DNA of 64,000 bases from Bordetella parapertussis (GTDB lineage Bacteria > Pseudomonadota > Gammaproteobacteria > Burkholderiales > Burkholderiaceae_C), in assembly GCA_945873925.1 (NCBI GenBank), contig CAMCES010000005.1, positions 6,654 to 70,653 of the forward strand, read 5' to 3'. Below, piece by piece: positions 19,632 through 29,300 of the stretch (its first letter is position 1; every line of letters starts with the position of its first letter). The notes under the pieces are model-generated. The model saw nothing but the letters and a program-made list of their open reading frames with translations. It ran no database searches and had not been told where the DNA came from. The translations under genes and the position numbers were made by a program.

Positions 19632-20225
19632 ATGACTCAAATTCTTCAGTCTCTTCTCAAAACTGTGATTGCAGGCGTCATCCTGCTGATCATCTTGTTG
19701 CTTGCGTACACATCCATCTCAGGAAATGCCATCCCTTTTGGACATGCCTGGGGTACTTTCGCCGTACGCTGGCTTCACGTCGTCGCAGGTGTGATGTGGA
19801 TTGGTTTGCTTTGGTATTTCAATTTCGTGCAGATACCCTCGATGCCCAACATCCCTGAAGAACAAAAGCCTGCCATCAGCAAAGTCATTGCACCAACCGC
19901 TCTTTTTTGGTTTCGTCATGCAGCACTTGCCACTGTCATCACCGGGTTACTCGTAGCATGGTTGCAGGGTTACTTGGTTCTGGCCATGACCCTGCAGCCC
20001 GGTGTTGTGGCGATTGGATTAGGAATGTGGATCGCTTTGATCATGGCGTTTAATGTGTGGTTCATCATTTGGCCAAATCAAAAGAAAGCATTGGGATTGG
20101 TGACGGTAGAAGCCCCTGAAAAAGCAAAGGCAGCTCGCACTGCCATGCTCACCTCACGAATCAACACCATGCTGTCCATTCCAATGCTCTACATGATGGT
20201 GGCTCAACAAAATGCAGGGCTTTGA
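19632..20225 (+). CDS. PuuD-like (urate hydroxylase type) membrane protein
   Basis: A 197-residue integral membrane protein with about four to five hydrophobic segments. RWLHVVAGVMWIGLLWYFNF and LFWFRHAALATVITGLLVA match the membrane domain of PuuD/DUF989 proteins, with histidines that could bind heme. Full PuuD is about twice as long and has a C-terminal cytochrome c domain, which is missing here. So urate oxidation should not be assumed. No purine genes are nearby. A strong terminator follows. Confidence 0.65.
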   Translation: MTQILQSLLKTVIAGVILLIILLLAYTSISGNAIPFGHAWGTFAVRWLHVVAGVMWIGLLWYFNFVQIPSMPNIPEEQKPAISKVIAPTALFWFRHAALATVITGLLVAWLQGYLVLAMTLQPGVVAIGLGMWIALIMAFNVWFIIWPNQKKALGLVTVEAPEKAKAARTAMLTSRINTMLSIPMLYMMVAQQNAGL

Positions 20226-20250
20226 CCATTTGACTGACTGAAGTCACTAT

Positions 20251-20286
20251 AAAGAGCTGCTTGTGATGTCAAGCAGCTCTTTTTTT
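20251..20286 (+). terminator. Intrinsic terminator after the PuuD-like gene
   Basis: A 12-bp perfect stem (AAAGAGCTGCTT / AAGCAGCTCTTT), 8-nt loop and a T tract. It separates this gene from the convergent yggT. Confidence 0.92.
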
Positions 20287-20298
20287 GAGCATGCCTGA

Positions 20299-20856
20299 CT
20301 AAGCAAGAGAGAAATGCAATGACTTAACCACCATTGAAAGAATTTGCAGCGACATGATCGCCGCCAAAGAACTCAAGTCAACACCGCCTATCAATGGGAT
20401 GAATTTTCGAAACGGTGTTAACAACGGTTCACACAGCTTGGCTGACAAAACATAGATTTGTGAATGTGGCTGGAACAAGCTCAACAAGGCATAAACAATG
20501 ATCAAGCCAATCATGCCGCTGATGGCAAGTAAGAGAATTTGAAACACAGCATCCACAGCGATGCGAATGATGTCCATGTCGAAGCGACCCATAAATAATG
20601 GAACAACCGTCACCATTGCTGCCTTGAGCAGTAAAGCTGGTAGCAAACTGGAGAAGTCAATTCTTTTCACGCGCGGCAAAACACGACGCAAGGGCAGAAC
20701 AGCCCAGTCGGTCAAACCATGCAAGGCATTGCTTAATGCAGTATGAGTCAAATGTAAATTGACTTGGGTGAGGAATACATAAAACCTCAACAGAAACAAG
20801 AAGGCCAATAAATCGGTCAGGGTTTGTAAGACAAAAAGACCGATTTGGGCGAGCAT
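20299..20856 (-). CDS. YggT family membrane protein
   Basis: A 185-residue inner-membrane protein with two YGGT repeats, each an N-terminal hydrophobic helix plus a conserved proline-arginine turn (DWAVLPLRRVLPR and CEPLLTPFRKFIPLIGGVDLS). YggT proteins have been linked to osmotic tolerance and to cell division in different bacteria; the role here is unknown. It starts 3 bp after the aminotransferase stop. Confidence 0.9.
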   Translation of the reverse strand: MLAQIGLFVLQTLTDLLAFLFLLRFYVFLTQVNLHLTHTALSNALHGLTDWAVLPLRRVLPRVKRIDFSSLLPALLLKAAMVTVVPLFMGRFDMDIIRIAVDAVFQILLLAISGMIGLIIVYALLSLFQPHSQIYVLSAKLCEPLLTPFRKFIPLIGGVDLSSLAAIMSLQILSMVVKSLHFSLA

Positions 20857-20859
20857 GAC

Positions 20860-22014
20860 TTAAGCGGCCATCGGAACATTTTCAACAAATCCGAGTTTGT
20901 CTAGAGCAACCGATATGTGTTGAACGCTGCGCTCAATGTTGTGCAGTTTTTCCAGACCAAAAAGACCGATTCGGAAGGTCATGAAGTCAGCAGGTTCATC
21001 GCATTGCAAGGGAACACCGGCAGCGGTTTGCAAGCCCAGAGCCAAGAATTTTTTGCTGTTTTGGATGTCAGGATCGGTTGTGTAGCTAACCACCACACCC
21101 GGGGCCTTGAAACCTTCAGCGGCAACACTTCGAATTGATCGGGATTCAAGCAGGTGTCGCACCCGCGCACCCAGCTCAATTTGCTCTTGACGCACCTTTT
21201 CAAAACCGTAGGCTTTTGTTTCTTGCATGACTTCACGCAATCTTGTGAGAGCATCAGTTGGCATGGTTGTATGGTAGGAATGAGAGCCATTTTCATAGCT
21301 CTCCATGATTTGCATCCACTTTTTCAAGTCGCACGCAAAACTGCTGCTCTGTGTCTTATCAATAGCTTGACGAGCACGCTCACTCAACATGACCATGGCG
21401 CAACATGGCGAACCACTCCAACCTTTTTGAGGAGCACTGACCAAAACATCTACGCCTGTTGCACGCATATCAACCCAGATTGCACCAGATGCTATGCAAT
21501 CCAACACAAACAGACCGCCAACAGAATGCACTGCATCAGCAACCTGCTGCAAATAGCTGTCAGACAAAATCATTCCACATGACGTTTCAACATGAGGCGC
21601 AAAAACAACAGCAGGCTTGTCTTGTTTGATACGTTGCACGACCTGTTCAATCGGACATGGAACCCAAGCAGATTCATGGTCCTTGGAGAGAGGCCTGGCC
21701 TTGAGGACGATGGTTTCCGAAGGAATCTGGCCCATCTCAAAAATTTGGGTCCAGCGATAACTGAACCAACCGTTGCGCAAGACCATGACTTTTTGACCGC
21801 TGGCAAATTGACGTGCAACTGACTCCATTCCGAAGGTTCCACTACCGGGAACCAAAATTGAAGTGTGCGACTGATAGACCTCTTTGAGAATGCCCGAAAT
21901 GTCACACATCACGCTTTGAAAGCGTTTGGACATGTGGTTCAGTGCTCGGTCTGTGTAAACCACAGAGAATTCGAGCAAGCCATTCGGATCGATTTGAGGA
22001 ATAAGAGCAGGCAT
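20860..22014 (-). CDS. Class V aminotransferase, alanine/serine-glyoxylate type
   Basis: A 384-residue PLP enzyme of the AGXT-like class V group. The PLP lysine is in VLVSAPQKGWSGSPC; GSGTFGMESVARQFASG and FVLDCIASGAIWVDMRATG are typical of the fold. Members transfer amino groups from alanine or serine to glyoxylate, but related phosphonate transaminases look similar. I start at ATG 22014 (MPALIPQIDPNG), because the longer open frame runs through tRNA-His. yggT follows. Confidence 0.85.
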   Translation of the reverse strand: MPALIPQIDPNGLLEFSVVYTDRALNHMSKRFQSVMCDISGILKEVYQSHTSILVPGSGTFGMESVARQFASGQKVMVLRNGWFSYRWTQIFEMGQIPSETIVLKARPLSKDHESAWVPCPIEQVVQRIKQDKPAVVFAPHVETSCGMILSDSYLQQVADAVHSVGGLFVLDCIASGAIWVDMRATGVDVLVSAPQKGWSGSPCCAMVMLSERARQAIDKTQSSSFACDLKKWMQIMESYENGSHSYHTTMPTDALTRLREVMQETKAYGFEKVRQEQIELGARVRHLLESRSIRSVAAEGFKAPGVVVSYTTDPDIQNSKKFLALGLQTAAGVPLQCDEPADFMTFRIGLFGLEKLHNIERSVQHISVALDKLGFVENVPMAA

Positions 22015-22034
22015 GAGGGGCTCCGGTGTGAAAA

Positions 22035-22111
22035 TGGGGTGGCTGATGGGGCTCGAACCCACGACAACAGGAATCACAATCCTGGACTCTACCAACTGAG
22101 CTACAGCCACC
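22035..22111 (-). tRNA. tRNA-His (anticodon GTG)
   Basis: The minus strand folds as a full cloverleaf with acceptor GTGGCTG / CAGCCAC, D arm TAGCTCAGTTGG, anticodon loop TTGTGAT and T arm GGTTCGAGCC. CCA is encoded. An extra G precedes the acceptor stem and can pair with C73, the histidine identity element. Confidence 0.97.
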
Positions 22112-22155
22112 AAAAGTTGATAATTATAGCGACAAGAACCCGCAAAAGCATGACC

Positions 22156-24069
22156 CTATTTCACCAGACGGTTATCTTCCGGAGGTGAAACTTTGATGCT
22201 CACTTTCAATCGATCTTTGAGCAGCGCAAAGTAGGCTAAGTTTTCGGCAGTAGCCCAAGATTTAGTGAATCTTTCCAAGGTCTCTGGACGAAGCTTTTGG
22301 TCATCAAGGGGCAAAACCTTTGTGACTTTAACAATACCGAATCCCCTGGCGCCCAGGTCAACGCCGCCAACGAATGGCAGTTTGTTGGCATCAGCACGCA
22401 TGGCTAAATCAACCAAATTACCAGGCAATTGCTGACTTTTTTCTCTGGAAATAACCACTGGAACTTGCCATTGGCCAGTTTCTGGTTTGTCCTCCCAAAG
22501 CTTCAATTTGGCTTTGCCATCAGCCTTGGCCAAATCCAAAGACTTTTCAGCAAGTAGGGACTGAACAACCAAGGTCTTCACTTCATTCAACGGGATCAAA
22601 ACGGATGGACGGTGAGAAACAACACGGGCAGCCGTGAGTTGGTTTGTCGCTGTTTCCACAGCCTCTGTATTCCGCTTTTGAAGCAGACTGTCAGAGGAAA
22701 AAATAGCTTTCAGTAAATTGGGGTGTGCCCAGGGAGTTTGGGCCAGATCTTTAGCCTCTTTGGACACACCTTGCGCAGTTTGAATATCAAGATTGAGTTT
22801 GAGTGCAGCTGGCTTGAGGCTGTCGGACTGCTCGTAAACTGAATTTGAAAATTGTTCAGCCAATTCCGCATACTTCTTTTTGGCCAAATCCTTTCTAAGC
22901 TCAGCCTCCAACTGTGGCCTCATCTTTTGGAAATCCTCGCCAGCAGCAGACTTGATGTCAGTGAGCAAAATGATGTGGAATCCAAACTCTGTTTCAACCA
23001 AACCACTGATTTCACCCTTCTTAAGAGCAAACACAGCATCTTCAAAGGGTTTCACCATGGAACCCCTGGCAAAGAAATCCAAATCTCCGCCCTTGCCTGC
23101 TGAGCCAGAGTCATCGGAATTTTGTTTGGCGAGTTCTGTGAATTTTTGTGGGGTTTTCTTCAAGGACTCCAATAGATTCAGCGCCTTTTCCTTTGCTTTC
23201 AATCTATCAACAGAGGTCATATCCTTGCCTGAATTGACCAGAATATGGCTTGCACGACGCTCCTCTTTTGACGCGAGAGCGGCTTGGTTTTGATCGAAAT
23301 AAGTTTTCAAGTCTGATTCACTGACAGTGATGCCTTTTTCAACGGTCTCGAGATTCAACACAACGTATTCAATATCGGCTGTTTCAATCGACTTGTATTT
23401 TTGCTTGTTCATTTCATAGTGAGCAGCAAGCTCTTCATCTGTCGGCTTTGCTTGACCCATGTAATCGGATGCCGAAAAAATGGCAACCTGGACTTCTCGC
23501 TGTTGCAAGAAAGCATTCATGGCTGCTTCAACCTGTGAGGGAAAAGTGATGCTGCTTTGGGTAACGCCATTGACGACCTGGCGAACCGCCAAGTCTTTGC
23601 GAATCTGTGCTTCAAAACCACTGGGAGTCAAACCCTGCGCAGACAAGACCTGCTTGTATCCTTGTATGTCCAAACTACCGTCTGCTTTTTTCAAGGAAGC
23701 AAGGTCCTCCATCTCAGAAATAGTCAATGCAAGTTTTTGATCAGAGGCAAACAGGTGCAAACGGTTTGCACTTGCCTCCAAGACCTTTGACTGAATCAAA
23801 CGCTCTAGGACACCAAATTTCATCGCTGGCGTGTCAAACATGGACACATCGATATTAGGCATAGAAGCTCGCATACGAGCGACTTCGTTTTTGTGAGATT
23901 GTTCCCACTCTTCTTTGGAGATATTCAATCCGTCGACAACAGCAACAGCTTCACCGCCCTCATCAAAACGCTTGTAACCATCAAGACCAAACAAGACGAA
24001 AGAAGGAACAATCAGGATGATCAGCAAAATTTGCATGATCGTTTTGTGCGTACGAATGAAATCAAACAT
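22156..24069 (-). CDS. ppiD: Periplasmic chaperone PpiD (SurA N-terminal/parvulin)
   Basis: A 637-residue inner-membrane-anchored periplasmic folding factor. One membrane helix lies at about 12-30 (IMQILLIILIVPSFVLFGLD). A SurA-like chaperone region follows (NISKEEWEQSHKNEVARMR), and a single parvulin domain spans about 265-360 (RRASHILVNSG to EFGFHIILLTDI). A long C-terminal region completes it. PpiD works at the SecYEG exit with YfgM on outer-membrane proteins. It lies between the two tRNA genes. Confidence 0.95.
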   Translation of the reverse strand: MFDFIRTHKTIMQILLIILIVPSFVLFGLDGYKRFDEGGEAVAVVDGLNISKEEWEQSHKNEVARMRASMPNIDVSMFDTPAMKFGVLERLIQSKVLEASANRLHLFASDQKLALTISEMEDLASLKKADGSLDIQGYKQVLSAQGLTPSGFEAQIRKDLAVRQVVNGVTQSSITFPSQVEAAMNAFLQQREVQVAIFSASDYMGQAKPTDEELAAHYEMNKQKYKSIETADIEYVVLNLETVEKGITVSESDLKTYFDQNQAALASKEERRASHILVNSGKDMTSVDRLKAKEKALNLLESLKKTPQKFTELAKQNSDDSGSAGKGGDLDFFARGSMVKPFEDAVFALKKGEISGLVETEFGFHIILLTDIKSAAGEDFQKMRPQLEAELRKDLAKKKYAELAEQFSNSVYEQSDSLKPAALKLNLDIQTAQGVSKEAKDLAQTPWAHPNLLKAIFSSDSLLQKRNTEAVETATNQLTAARVVSHRPSVLIPLNEVKTLVVQSLLAEKSLDLAKADGKAKLKLWEDKPETGQWQVPVVISREKSQQLPGNLVDLAMRADANKLPFVGGVDLGARGFGIVKVTKVLPLDDQKLRPETLERFTKSWATAENLAYFALLKDRLKVSIKVSPPEDNRLVK

Positions 24070-24082
24070 GGCAAAACTCGAT

Positions 24083-24111
24083 TAAAAAGAAAAGGCGAAC
24101 TGGGTTCGCCT
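24083..24111 (-). terminator. Intrinsic terminator between tRNA-Val and ppiD
   Basis: On the minus strand an 8-bp stem (AGGCGAAC / GTTCGCCT), 3-nt loop, then TTTTCTTTTT. It lies 9 bp after the encoded CCA of tRNA-Val and would end the hupB-tRNA-Val transcript. Confidence 0.85.
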
Positions 24112-24119
24112 GAGTCTGG

Positions 24120-24195
24120 TGGTGGGTGCTGACGGGCTCGAACCGCCGACCTACGCCTTGTAAGGGCGCCGCTCTACCAACTGAGCTAAGCACCC
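24120..24195 (-). tRNA. tRNA-Val (anticodon TAC)
   Basis: Cloverleaf on the minus strand with acceptor GGGTGCT / AGCACCC, D arm TAGCTCAGTTGG, anticodon loop CTTACAA, T arm GGTTCGAGCC and an encoded CCA; 76 nt. It lies between hupB and ppiD and has its own terminator. Confidence 0.97.
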
Positions 24196-24210
24196 CACCA
24201 TAACCGACGC

Positions 24211-24483
24211 TCAATTCAAAGCATCTTTCAATGCTTTTCCTGGGCGAAACTTAGGCACTTTGGCAGCTTTGATCTTGATGGCTGCGCCAGTGGCTGGATT
24301 GCGGCCGTTACGCGCTGCGCGCTTGGTTACTTCGAAGGTGCCAAAACCCACTAGGGAAACTGAGTCCCCCTTTTTCAAAGTAGCCTTGACTGCGTCAATG
24401 GTGGATTCCAAAGCGCGAGTAGCAGCAGCTTTTGAAATATCAGCATGTGCAGCAATGTGTTCGATCAGTTCAGTTTTATTCAC
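24211..24483 (-). CDS. hupB: DNA-binding protein HU
   Basis: A 90-residue HU/IHF family protein that bends and compacts DNA. It starts [20 protein letters not shown], and the DNA-binding arm carries [20 protein letters not shown] with the conserved Pro. It is the usual HU of beta-proteobacteria next to ppiD, with tRNA-Val between. The 196 bp upstream (to pgsA) hold no gene; I see only an unassigned AT-rich stretch that likely carries the hupB promoter. Confidence 0.96.
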   Translation of the reverse strand: MNKTELIEHIAAHADISKAAATRALESTIDAVKATLKKGDSVSLVGFGTFEVTKRAARNGRNPATGAAIKIKAAKVPKFRPGKALKDALN

Positions 24484-24679
24484 AAAGGTCCCCTTGACAT
24501 CAGGTGTGATTTGTTAAGTTGTAAAAGCCGATTTTTTGCGAAAAAAATTGATCTGAGATACCCAAGGTTGAAATAGCGCATGAAGGGTCAATAAACCTCA
24601 ACGATCGGCAACTCGAGACAAAGTTTCATTCACAATAACCATTCTAGTAGGTTTTAAGGGCATCGATAACGATGGTGCG

Positions 24680-25246
24680 CTACTTGATGTTTGCGCGTAT
24701 GTGAGGAATGGCTTTTTGCAAGTAGTAGACCATCGACCAAACGGTCAGGATGGCTGCAATCCAAATAAAAATTCGCCCCCACCAGCCTGAATCGAAAAAA
24801 CCAAGTACAGAACCATCGTAGAGCAGAAACGGAATGGAGACCATCTGAACGGTTGTTTTGATTTTTCCGATCATGTGCACAGCAACACTCTTGTATGCGC
24901 CGATTTGCGCCATCCATTCACGCAGTGAAGATATCGCAATTTCACGCCCAATGATCAGCAACGCCACGATCACATCAACCCTACCCAAGTCAACCAAAAC
25001 AAGCAGGGATGCGCAAACCAAGAACTTGTCTGCCACTGGGTCAAGAAAAGCACCAAACGCTGAGATTTGATTGAGTTTGCGCGCCAAATAACCATCAAGC
25101 CAATCAGTCAGCGCAAACACAATGAACATGGTGGTGGCAATCAGATTTCGTGTGGCTATCTCAATTGGCCACTGGTAAACCCACACCAACAAAGGAATCG
25201 CGATGATTCGCGTCCAGGTCATGAGGGTGGGTATATTGAAAAACAT
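24680..25246 (-). CDS. pgsA: CDP-diacylglycerol--glycerol-3-phosphate 3-phosphatidyltransferase
   Basis: A 188-residue membrane enzyme making phosphatidylglycerol phosphate. The CDP-alcohol phosphotransferase motif D-G-x2-A-R-x8-G-x3-D-x3-D is visible in LTDWLDGYLARKLNQIS and FGAFLDPVADKFLV. About five membrane segments are seen. The start ATG is 4 bp after the dnaE stop; the longer in-frame extension lies inside dnaE and is not used. Confidence 0.95.
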   Translation of the reverse strand: MFFNIPTLMTWTRIIAIPLLVWVYQWPIEIATRNLIATTMFIVFALTDWLDGYLARKLNQISAFGAFLDPVADKFLVCASLLVLVDLGRVDVIVALLIIGREIAISSLREWMAQIGAYKSVAVHMIGKIKTTVQMVSIPFLLYDGSVLGFFDSGWWGRIFIWIAAILTVWSMVYYLQKAIPHIRANIK

Positions 25247-25250
25247 TCGA

Positions 25251-28200
25251 CTAATCGTAGACGATCTGGCTTGTGCACTTTGGTTGGTGCATTGACAACG
25301 ACTGTAAGGCTGCGTCTGAAGGGTAAAAGTATGCATTCCTGCCCAACTGTAGTTCAACTGCATATTCATTTTTTTGAATTTCCAGTCGTATGGGCAATCC
25401 TGGCGGCAGGCCTTCGGGAGCGTGAGGATCGGCTTTGGCTGGAAAACGATTGATGAGGACAGAAAAATCAGGGACTGCATTGCAAGAAGAAACCCTCAGG
25501 TATTTACCAAAACGGCAACGTGCGCTAAATAGGTCCAGTGCCTCCAGCAATTGAATGCGAAGCGAACCATTTCTTCTGTCAGCTTGTACCCGTACCAAAG
25601 CAATGACCAATTTGTCTTCTTTGATTTGATGTGAGTATTTTGCATACACAGATTCATCTGCACTCACTTCCACAGTAGCTGTCATGTCATCAAGCATGAA
25701 AACATTCAACCTCCCCCTGGCTGTCTGGATGCTTTTCTCGCCACGAATCACACCAGCAACCCATTGGGGCTCTCGACTCTCGGTCAAATCAGACAGGCTT
25801 GTTTTCAAAAAACACCGGATCTCTGCCTGCGCCTCTTCAAAAAGATGACCTGACAAATGAAAGCCTAATGCGGCTTTTTCGTTGGTTAACTTTTCCCGTA
25901 TTACCCATGGTTCAGCAGAAGTTAACGTAGGCTCCTGCATCATGGAGCCATGTGCGTCACCGGCATCAAACAAACCAACCTGATTTAAGTGGGATTCGAG
26001 TGATTGGGCATATTCAAATGCAGTTGATACAGAAGCCAAGATTTGAGCGCGATTTGAGTGGAGTTTGTCAAACGCACCCGCTTTGACCAAGGCTTCAACA
26101 GTACGACGATTGACTCGCGACCGGTCAATGCGGGAACAAAAATTCATGAGGCTGCTGAATTCACCGCCATTGATACGCTCTTGTGTGATCGCATCAATCG
26201 CCAATTGACCCGTTCCTCTGACAGCGCCCAGACCATAACGAATGATGGATCTTGAAACAGGCACGAAAGCATACTGACCAAGATTGATGTCGGGCTGCTC
26301 AAATTCCATTCCCATATGGATTGCATCATCAAACAAAATTTTCAATTTATCCGTGTCGTCCATTTCCACAGTCATGTTGGCGCAGAAAAATTCAGTAGTG
26401 AAATGAACCTTGATCCATGCAGTGTGATAGGCCAATAATGAATAAGCAGCGGCATGCGATTTATTAAATCCGTAACCCGCAAATTCCTCCATCAAATCAA
26501 AAATGGCATCAGCTTGCTGGGTTGAAATATGATTTTTGGCAGCGCCTTCTCTGAATATCGAACGGTGAACCGCCATTTCTTCAGGCTTCTTTTTGCCCAT
26601 GGCCCGGCGCAGTAAATCGGCACCTCCAAGTGAATAACCACCGAGCACTTGCGCAGTCTGCATCACTTGCTCTTGGTAAACCATGATGCCGTAGGTTTCC
26701 AACAAGATAGGCTCAGCCAATGGGTGAGGGTATTTCACCTCTTCCCGGCCGTGCTTGCGAGCCACAAAACTGGGAATCAGACTCATTGGACCTGGTCTGA
26801 ACAAAGCATTTAAGACAATCAAATCTTCCAAGCGGGTTGGCTTTGCATCTCTGAGCATGGATTGCATGCCTCGGCTTTCAAACTGAAAAACAGCCTCGGT
26901 CTTGCCTGCTGAAAATAATTGATAGGTGGGTTCATCGTCTAATTGAATATGTTCATAAGCGAAGCTGGCTTGGTCGGGATGTCGCGCAATAATGAGCTGC
27001 TTGGCCATTTCCAAAATTGTCAGAGTGGCCAGGCCCAAAAAGTCAAACTTCACCAAGCCAATGGCTTCAACATCATCCTTGTCATACTGACTGACCGCCG
27101 AGGGGCTGCCTGGCTGTTGATACAAAGGACAAAAATCAGTCAGTTTGCCCGGTGCAATCAAAACACCACCAGCATGCATGCCAACGTTGCGTGTCAAGCC
27201 TTCGACTTTTTGCGCCAACTGAAGCAATATCTTGACCTCATCTTCGGTCTCCATTCTGTGCGCCAAGACAGGCTCCTGCTCAAGCGCTATTTCAATGGTC
27301 ATGTGCTGACCAGGCTTGTTCGGTATCAGCTTGGACAAGCCCTCGCAAAACGGATAGCTCATGTCAAGGGTTCTACCCACATCGCGTATCGCTGCCCTTG
27401 CAGCCATGGTTCCAAAGGTCACAATTTGACTGACCGCATTGCGACCGTAGTGGTTTTTGACATAGTCAATGACACGGTCACGGTTTGTTTGGCAGAAATC
27501 AATGTCAAAGTCGGGCATGGATACCCGCTCGGGATTTAAAAACCGCTCAAACAGCAGGTTGTATCTGATTGGGTCCAGATCTGTGATGTTCAAGGCATAG
27601 GCGACCAATGACCCTGCACCTGATCCTCGACCAGGCCCTACCGGACAAGCATTTTTCTTGGCCCAGTTGATGAAGTCGCTGACGATCAGGAAGTAGCCAG
27701 GAAACCCCATGCTCAAAATTGTTTCAATTTCAAATTCCAATCGCTTTTCATAAGTCAAACGCTGCAATTCGCGAACAGCCGCATCTGGATACAAATGACA
27801 CAGGCGATTTTCGAGCCCTTCGGCTGCAACTTTTCTGAAATAAACATCTGTTGCCAAAGCTTTGCCCTCAACCACTGGCGTGGGAAAGGCGGGCAGTTGA
27901 GGTTTCCCCAAAGTTAAATTCAAATTGCAGCGTTGGGCGATTGCAATTGTGTTGCTGATCGCGCTCGGGATATCAGCAAAAAGAGACAGCATTTCGGCTT
28001 GACTCTTGAAATACTGTGCCTTGGTAAATCGCTTGGGTCTTTTAGGGTTGCCCAGTATTTCGCCTTCGGCAATGCAAACACGAGCCTCGTGCGCTTCAAA
28101 GTCTTCTTCGGTGGTGAACTGCACCGGGTGTGTTGCAACAACTGGTAGCCCTAGACGCTCGGCAAGCATGACCGCTTCGATCACATGCTGCTCATCATCT

Positions 28201-28724
28201 GTTTTGTCTGCCCGCTGAAGTTCGATGTAGAGGCGATCACCAAAAACCGATGCCATTCGCGAAGCAATTTCATCGGCCTTTTGCTGACCCGATTGTTTGA
28301 GCGCAAGGCCAATTGGGCCAGACTGCGCACCCGACAAAGCAATCAATCCCTGTGTGCTGTCAGTTGTCAACCATGCCCAATCAACAGCGGCTTGGGTTTT
28401 GAGGTTTTGTTGCGTCCAACTTTTAGAGATTAGCTCACACAAGTTCAAATAACCAACTGTGTTTTGGACCAAAAGAAGGATCTGAGAAGTGCTTGTACCC
28501 AACTCTTCAATGGCTGAAGTCACCGACACTTCAGCTGCAATCAGTGGTTTGATGCCTTGTTTTCGACAAGCGGAATAAAACTTCACTGCCCCAAATAAAT
28601 TGTTCAAGTCGGAGATAGCCAAGGCAGCTTGCCCATCTTGCTGTGCCCTTTCAACCAGGTCATCTATGCGGCAAGTGCCATTGACAATGGAGTATTCGGT
28701 GTGAAGTCGAAGGTGAACAAACAT
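25251..28724 (-). CDS. dnaE: DNA polymerase III subunit alpha
   Basis: The 1157-residue replicative polymerase. It has the N-terminal PHP domain (FVHLRLHTEYSIVNGTCRID), and the palm motifs FDIDFCQTNRDRVIDYV and PVGPGRGSGAGSLVAY. A helix-hairpin-helix and an OB domain lie toward the C-terminus. The length is normal for the DnaE1 type. pgsA follows closely. No intein is seen. Confidence 0.98.
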   Translation of the reverse strand: MFVHLRLHTEYSIVNGTCRIDDLVERAQQDGQAALAISDLNNLFGAVKFYSACRKQGIKPLIAAEVSVTSAIEELGTSTSQILLLVQNTVGYLNLCELISKSWTQQNLKTQAAVDWAWLTTDSTQGLIALSGAQSGPIGLALKQSGQQKADEIASRMASVFGDRLYIELQRADKTDDEQHVIEAVMLAERLGLPVVATHPVQFTTEEDFEAHEARVCIAEGEILGNPKRPKRFTKAQYFKSQAEMLSLFADIPSAISNTIAIAQRCNLNLTLGKPQLPAFPTPVVEGKALATDVYFRKVAAEGLENRLCHLYPDAAVRELQRLTYEKRLEFEIETILSMGFPGYFLIVSDFINWAKKNACPVGPGRGSGAGSLVAYALNITDLDPIRYNLLFERFLNPERVSMPDFDIDFCQTNRDRVIDYVKNHYGRNAVSQIVTFGTMAARAAIRDVGRTLDMSYPFCEGLSKLIPNKPGQHMTIEIALEQEPVLAHRMETEDEVKILLQLAQKVEGLTRNVGMHAGGVLIAPGKLTDFCPLYQQPGSPSAVSQYDKDDVEAIGLVKFDFLGLATLTILEMAKQLIIARHPDQASFAYEHIQLDDEPTYQLFSAGKTEAVFQFESRGMQSMLRDAKPTRLEDLIVLNALFRPGPMSLIPSFVARKHGREEVKYPHPLAEPILLETYGIMVYQEQVMQTAQVLGGYSLGGADLLRRAMGKKKPEEMAVHRSIFREGAAKNHISTQQADAIFDLMEEFAGYGFNKSHAAAYSLLAYHTAWIKVHFTTEFFCANMTVEMDDTDKLKILFDDAIHMGMEFEQPDINLGQYAFVPVSRSIIRYGLGAVRGTGQLAIDAITQERINGGEFSSLMNFCSRIDRSRVNRRTVEALVKAGAFDKLHSNRAQILASVSTAFEYAQSLESHLNQVGLFDAGDAHGSMMQEPTLTSAEPWVIREKLTNEKAALGFHLSGHLFEEAQAEIRCFLKTSLSDLTESREPQWVAGVIRGEKSIQTARGRLNVFMLDDMTATVEVSADESVYAKYSHQIKEDKLVIALVRVQADRRNGSLRIQLLEALDLFSARCRFGKYLRVSSCNAVPDFSVLINRFPAKADPHAPEGLPPGLPIRLEIQKNEYAVELQLGRNAYFYPSDAALQSLSMHQPKCTSQIVYD

Positions 28725-28813
28725 GCTGGCATTCTAGTGAGGTGATCCATATTTTCGCCATCGGTGGTGATGGGCCAAATGTCTCGTAGAATCTCAGAAA
28801 AGTAAGGAAACCC

Positions 28814-29146
28814 ATGGCAAACGAACTCATCCAACATCTTTCTGATGCATCTTTTGAAACCATTGTTCTTCAATCCAAGCATCCTGTTTTGGTTGATTTT
28901 TGGGCTGAATGGTGCGGCCCGTGCAAAATGATTGCCCCCGTGCTCGATGAAGCGGCCACCACTTATGAAGGCAAATTGCAAATCACCAAAATGAATGTGG
29001 ATGAAAACCGGGATATTCCAGCCAGGTTTGGTATCCGTGGTATCCCAACCCTGATGCTTTTCAAGGATGGTCAGCTTGCAGCAACCAAGGTGGGTTCGCT
29101 CAGCAAAGCCCAATTGACAGAGTTCCTTGAACAACAACTGAGTTAA
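28814..29146 (+). CDS. trxA: Thioredoxin
   Basis: A 110-residue thioredoxin with the redox motif [10 protein letters not shown] and the cis-proline [13 protein letters not shown]. It is the general disulfide reductant of the cytoplasm and likely reduces the Bcp peroxiredoxin at 4.6 kb. It is upstream of rho, as in many proteobacteria, and divergent from dnaE. Confidence 0.98.
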   Translation: MANELIQHLSDASFETIVLQSKHPVLVDFWAEWCGPCKMIAPVLDEAATTYEGKLQITKMNVDENRDIPARFGIRGIPTLMLFKDGQLAATKVGSLSKAQLTEFLEQQLS

Positions 29147-29300
29147 ATTTGTTCTTTTTTCCTCAATTCCTGTCATAATTTCAAGAATGCGCAACATTCA
29201 GCTGAATTGAGCTGAGCCACATGGTGCGCTTGGTTGGCGCTCTGTCAACCGGACCCCCTCCCCCTTTATCCCCTTCAAACTCCCCGATGGAGTAAATCTT
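29147..29300 (+). promoter_or_regulatory. rho leader, C-rich before the start
   Basis: The 154 bp between trxA and rho hold no gene. The last part (about 29249-29293) is strongly C-rich and G-poor (GGACCCCCTCCCCCTTT and ATCCCCTTC). C-rich, weakly structured RNA is what Rho binds, and rho is known to attenuate its own leader in E. coli. Autoregulation here is inferred. Confidence 0.4.

Noticed and set aside
22015..22113. N-terminal extension of the aminotransferase at 22.0 kb
   Set aside because: The extra 33 codons run through tRNA-His; the conserved protein starts at 22014.
25247..25480. N-terminal extension of PgsA by 78 residues
   Set aside because: It lies inside dnaE in another frame and the PgsA fold starts at MFFNIPTL.
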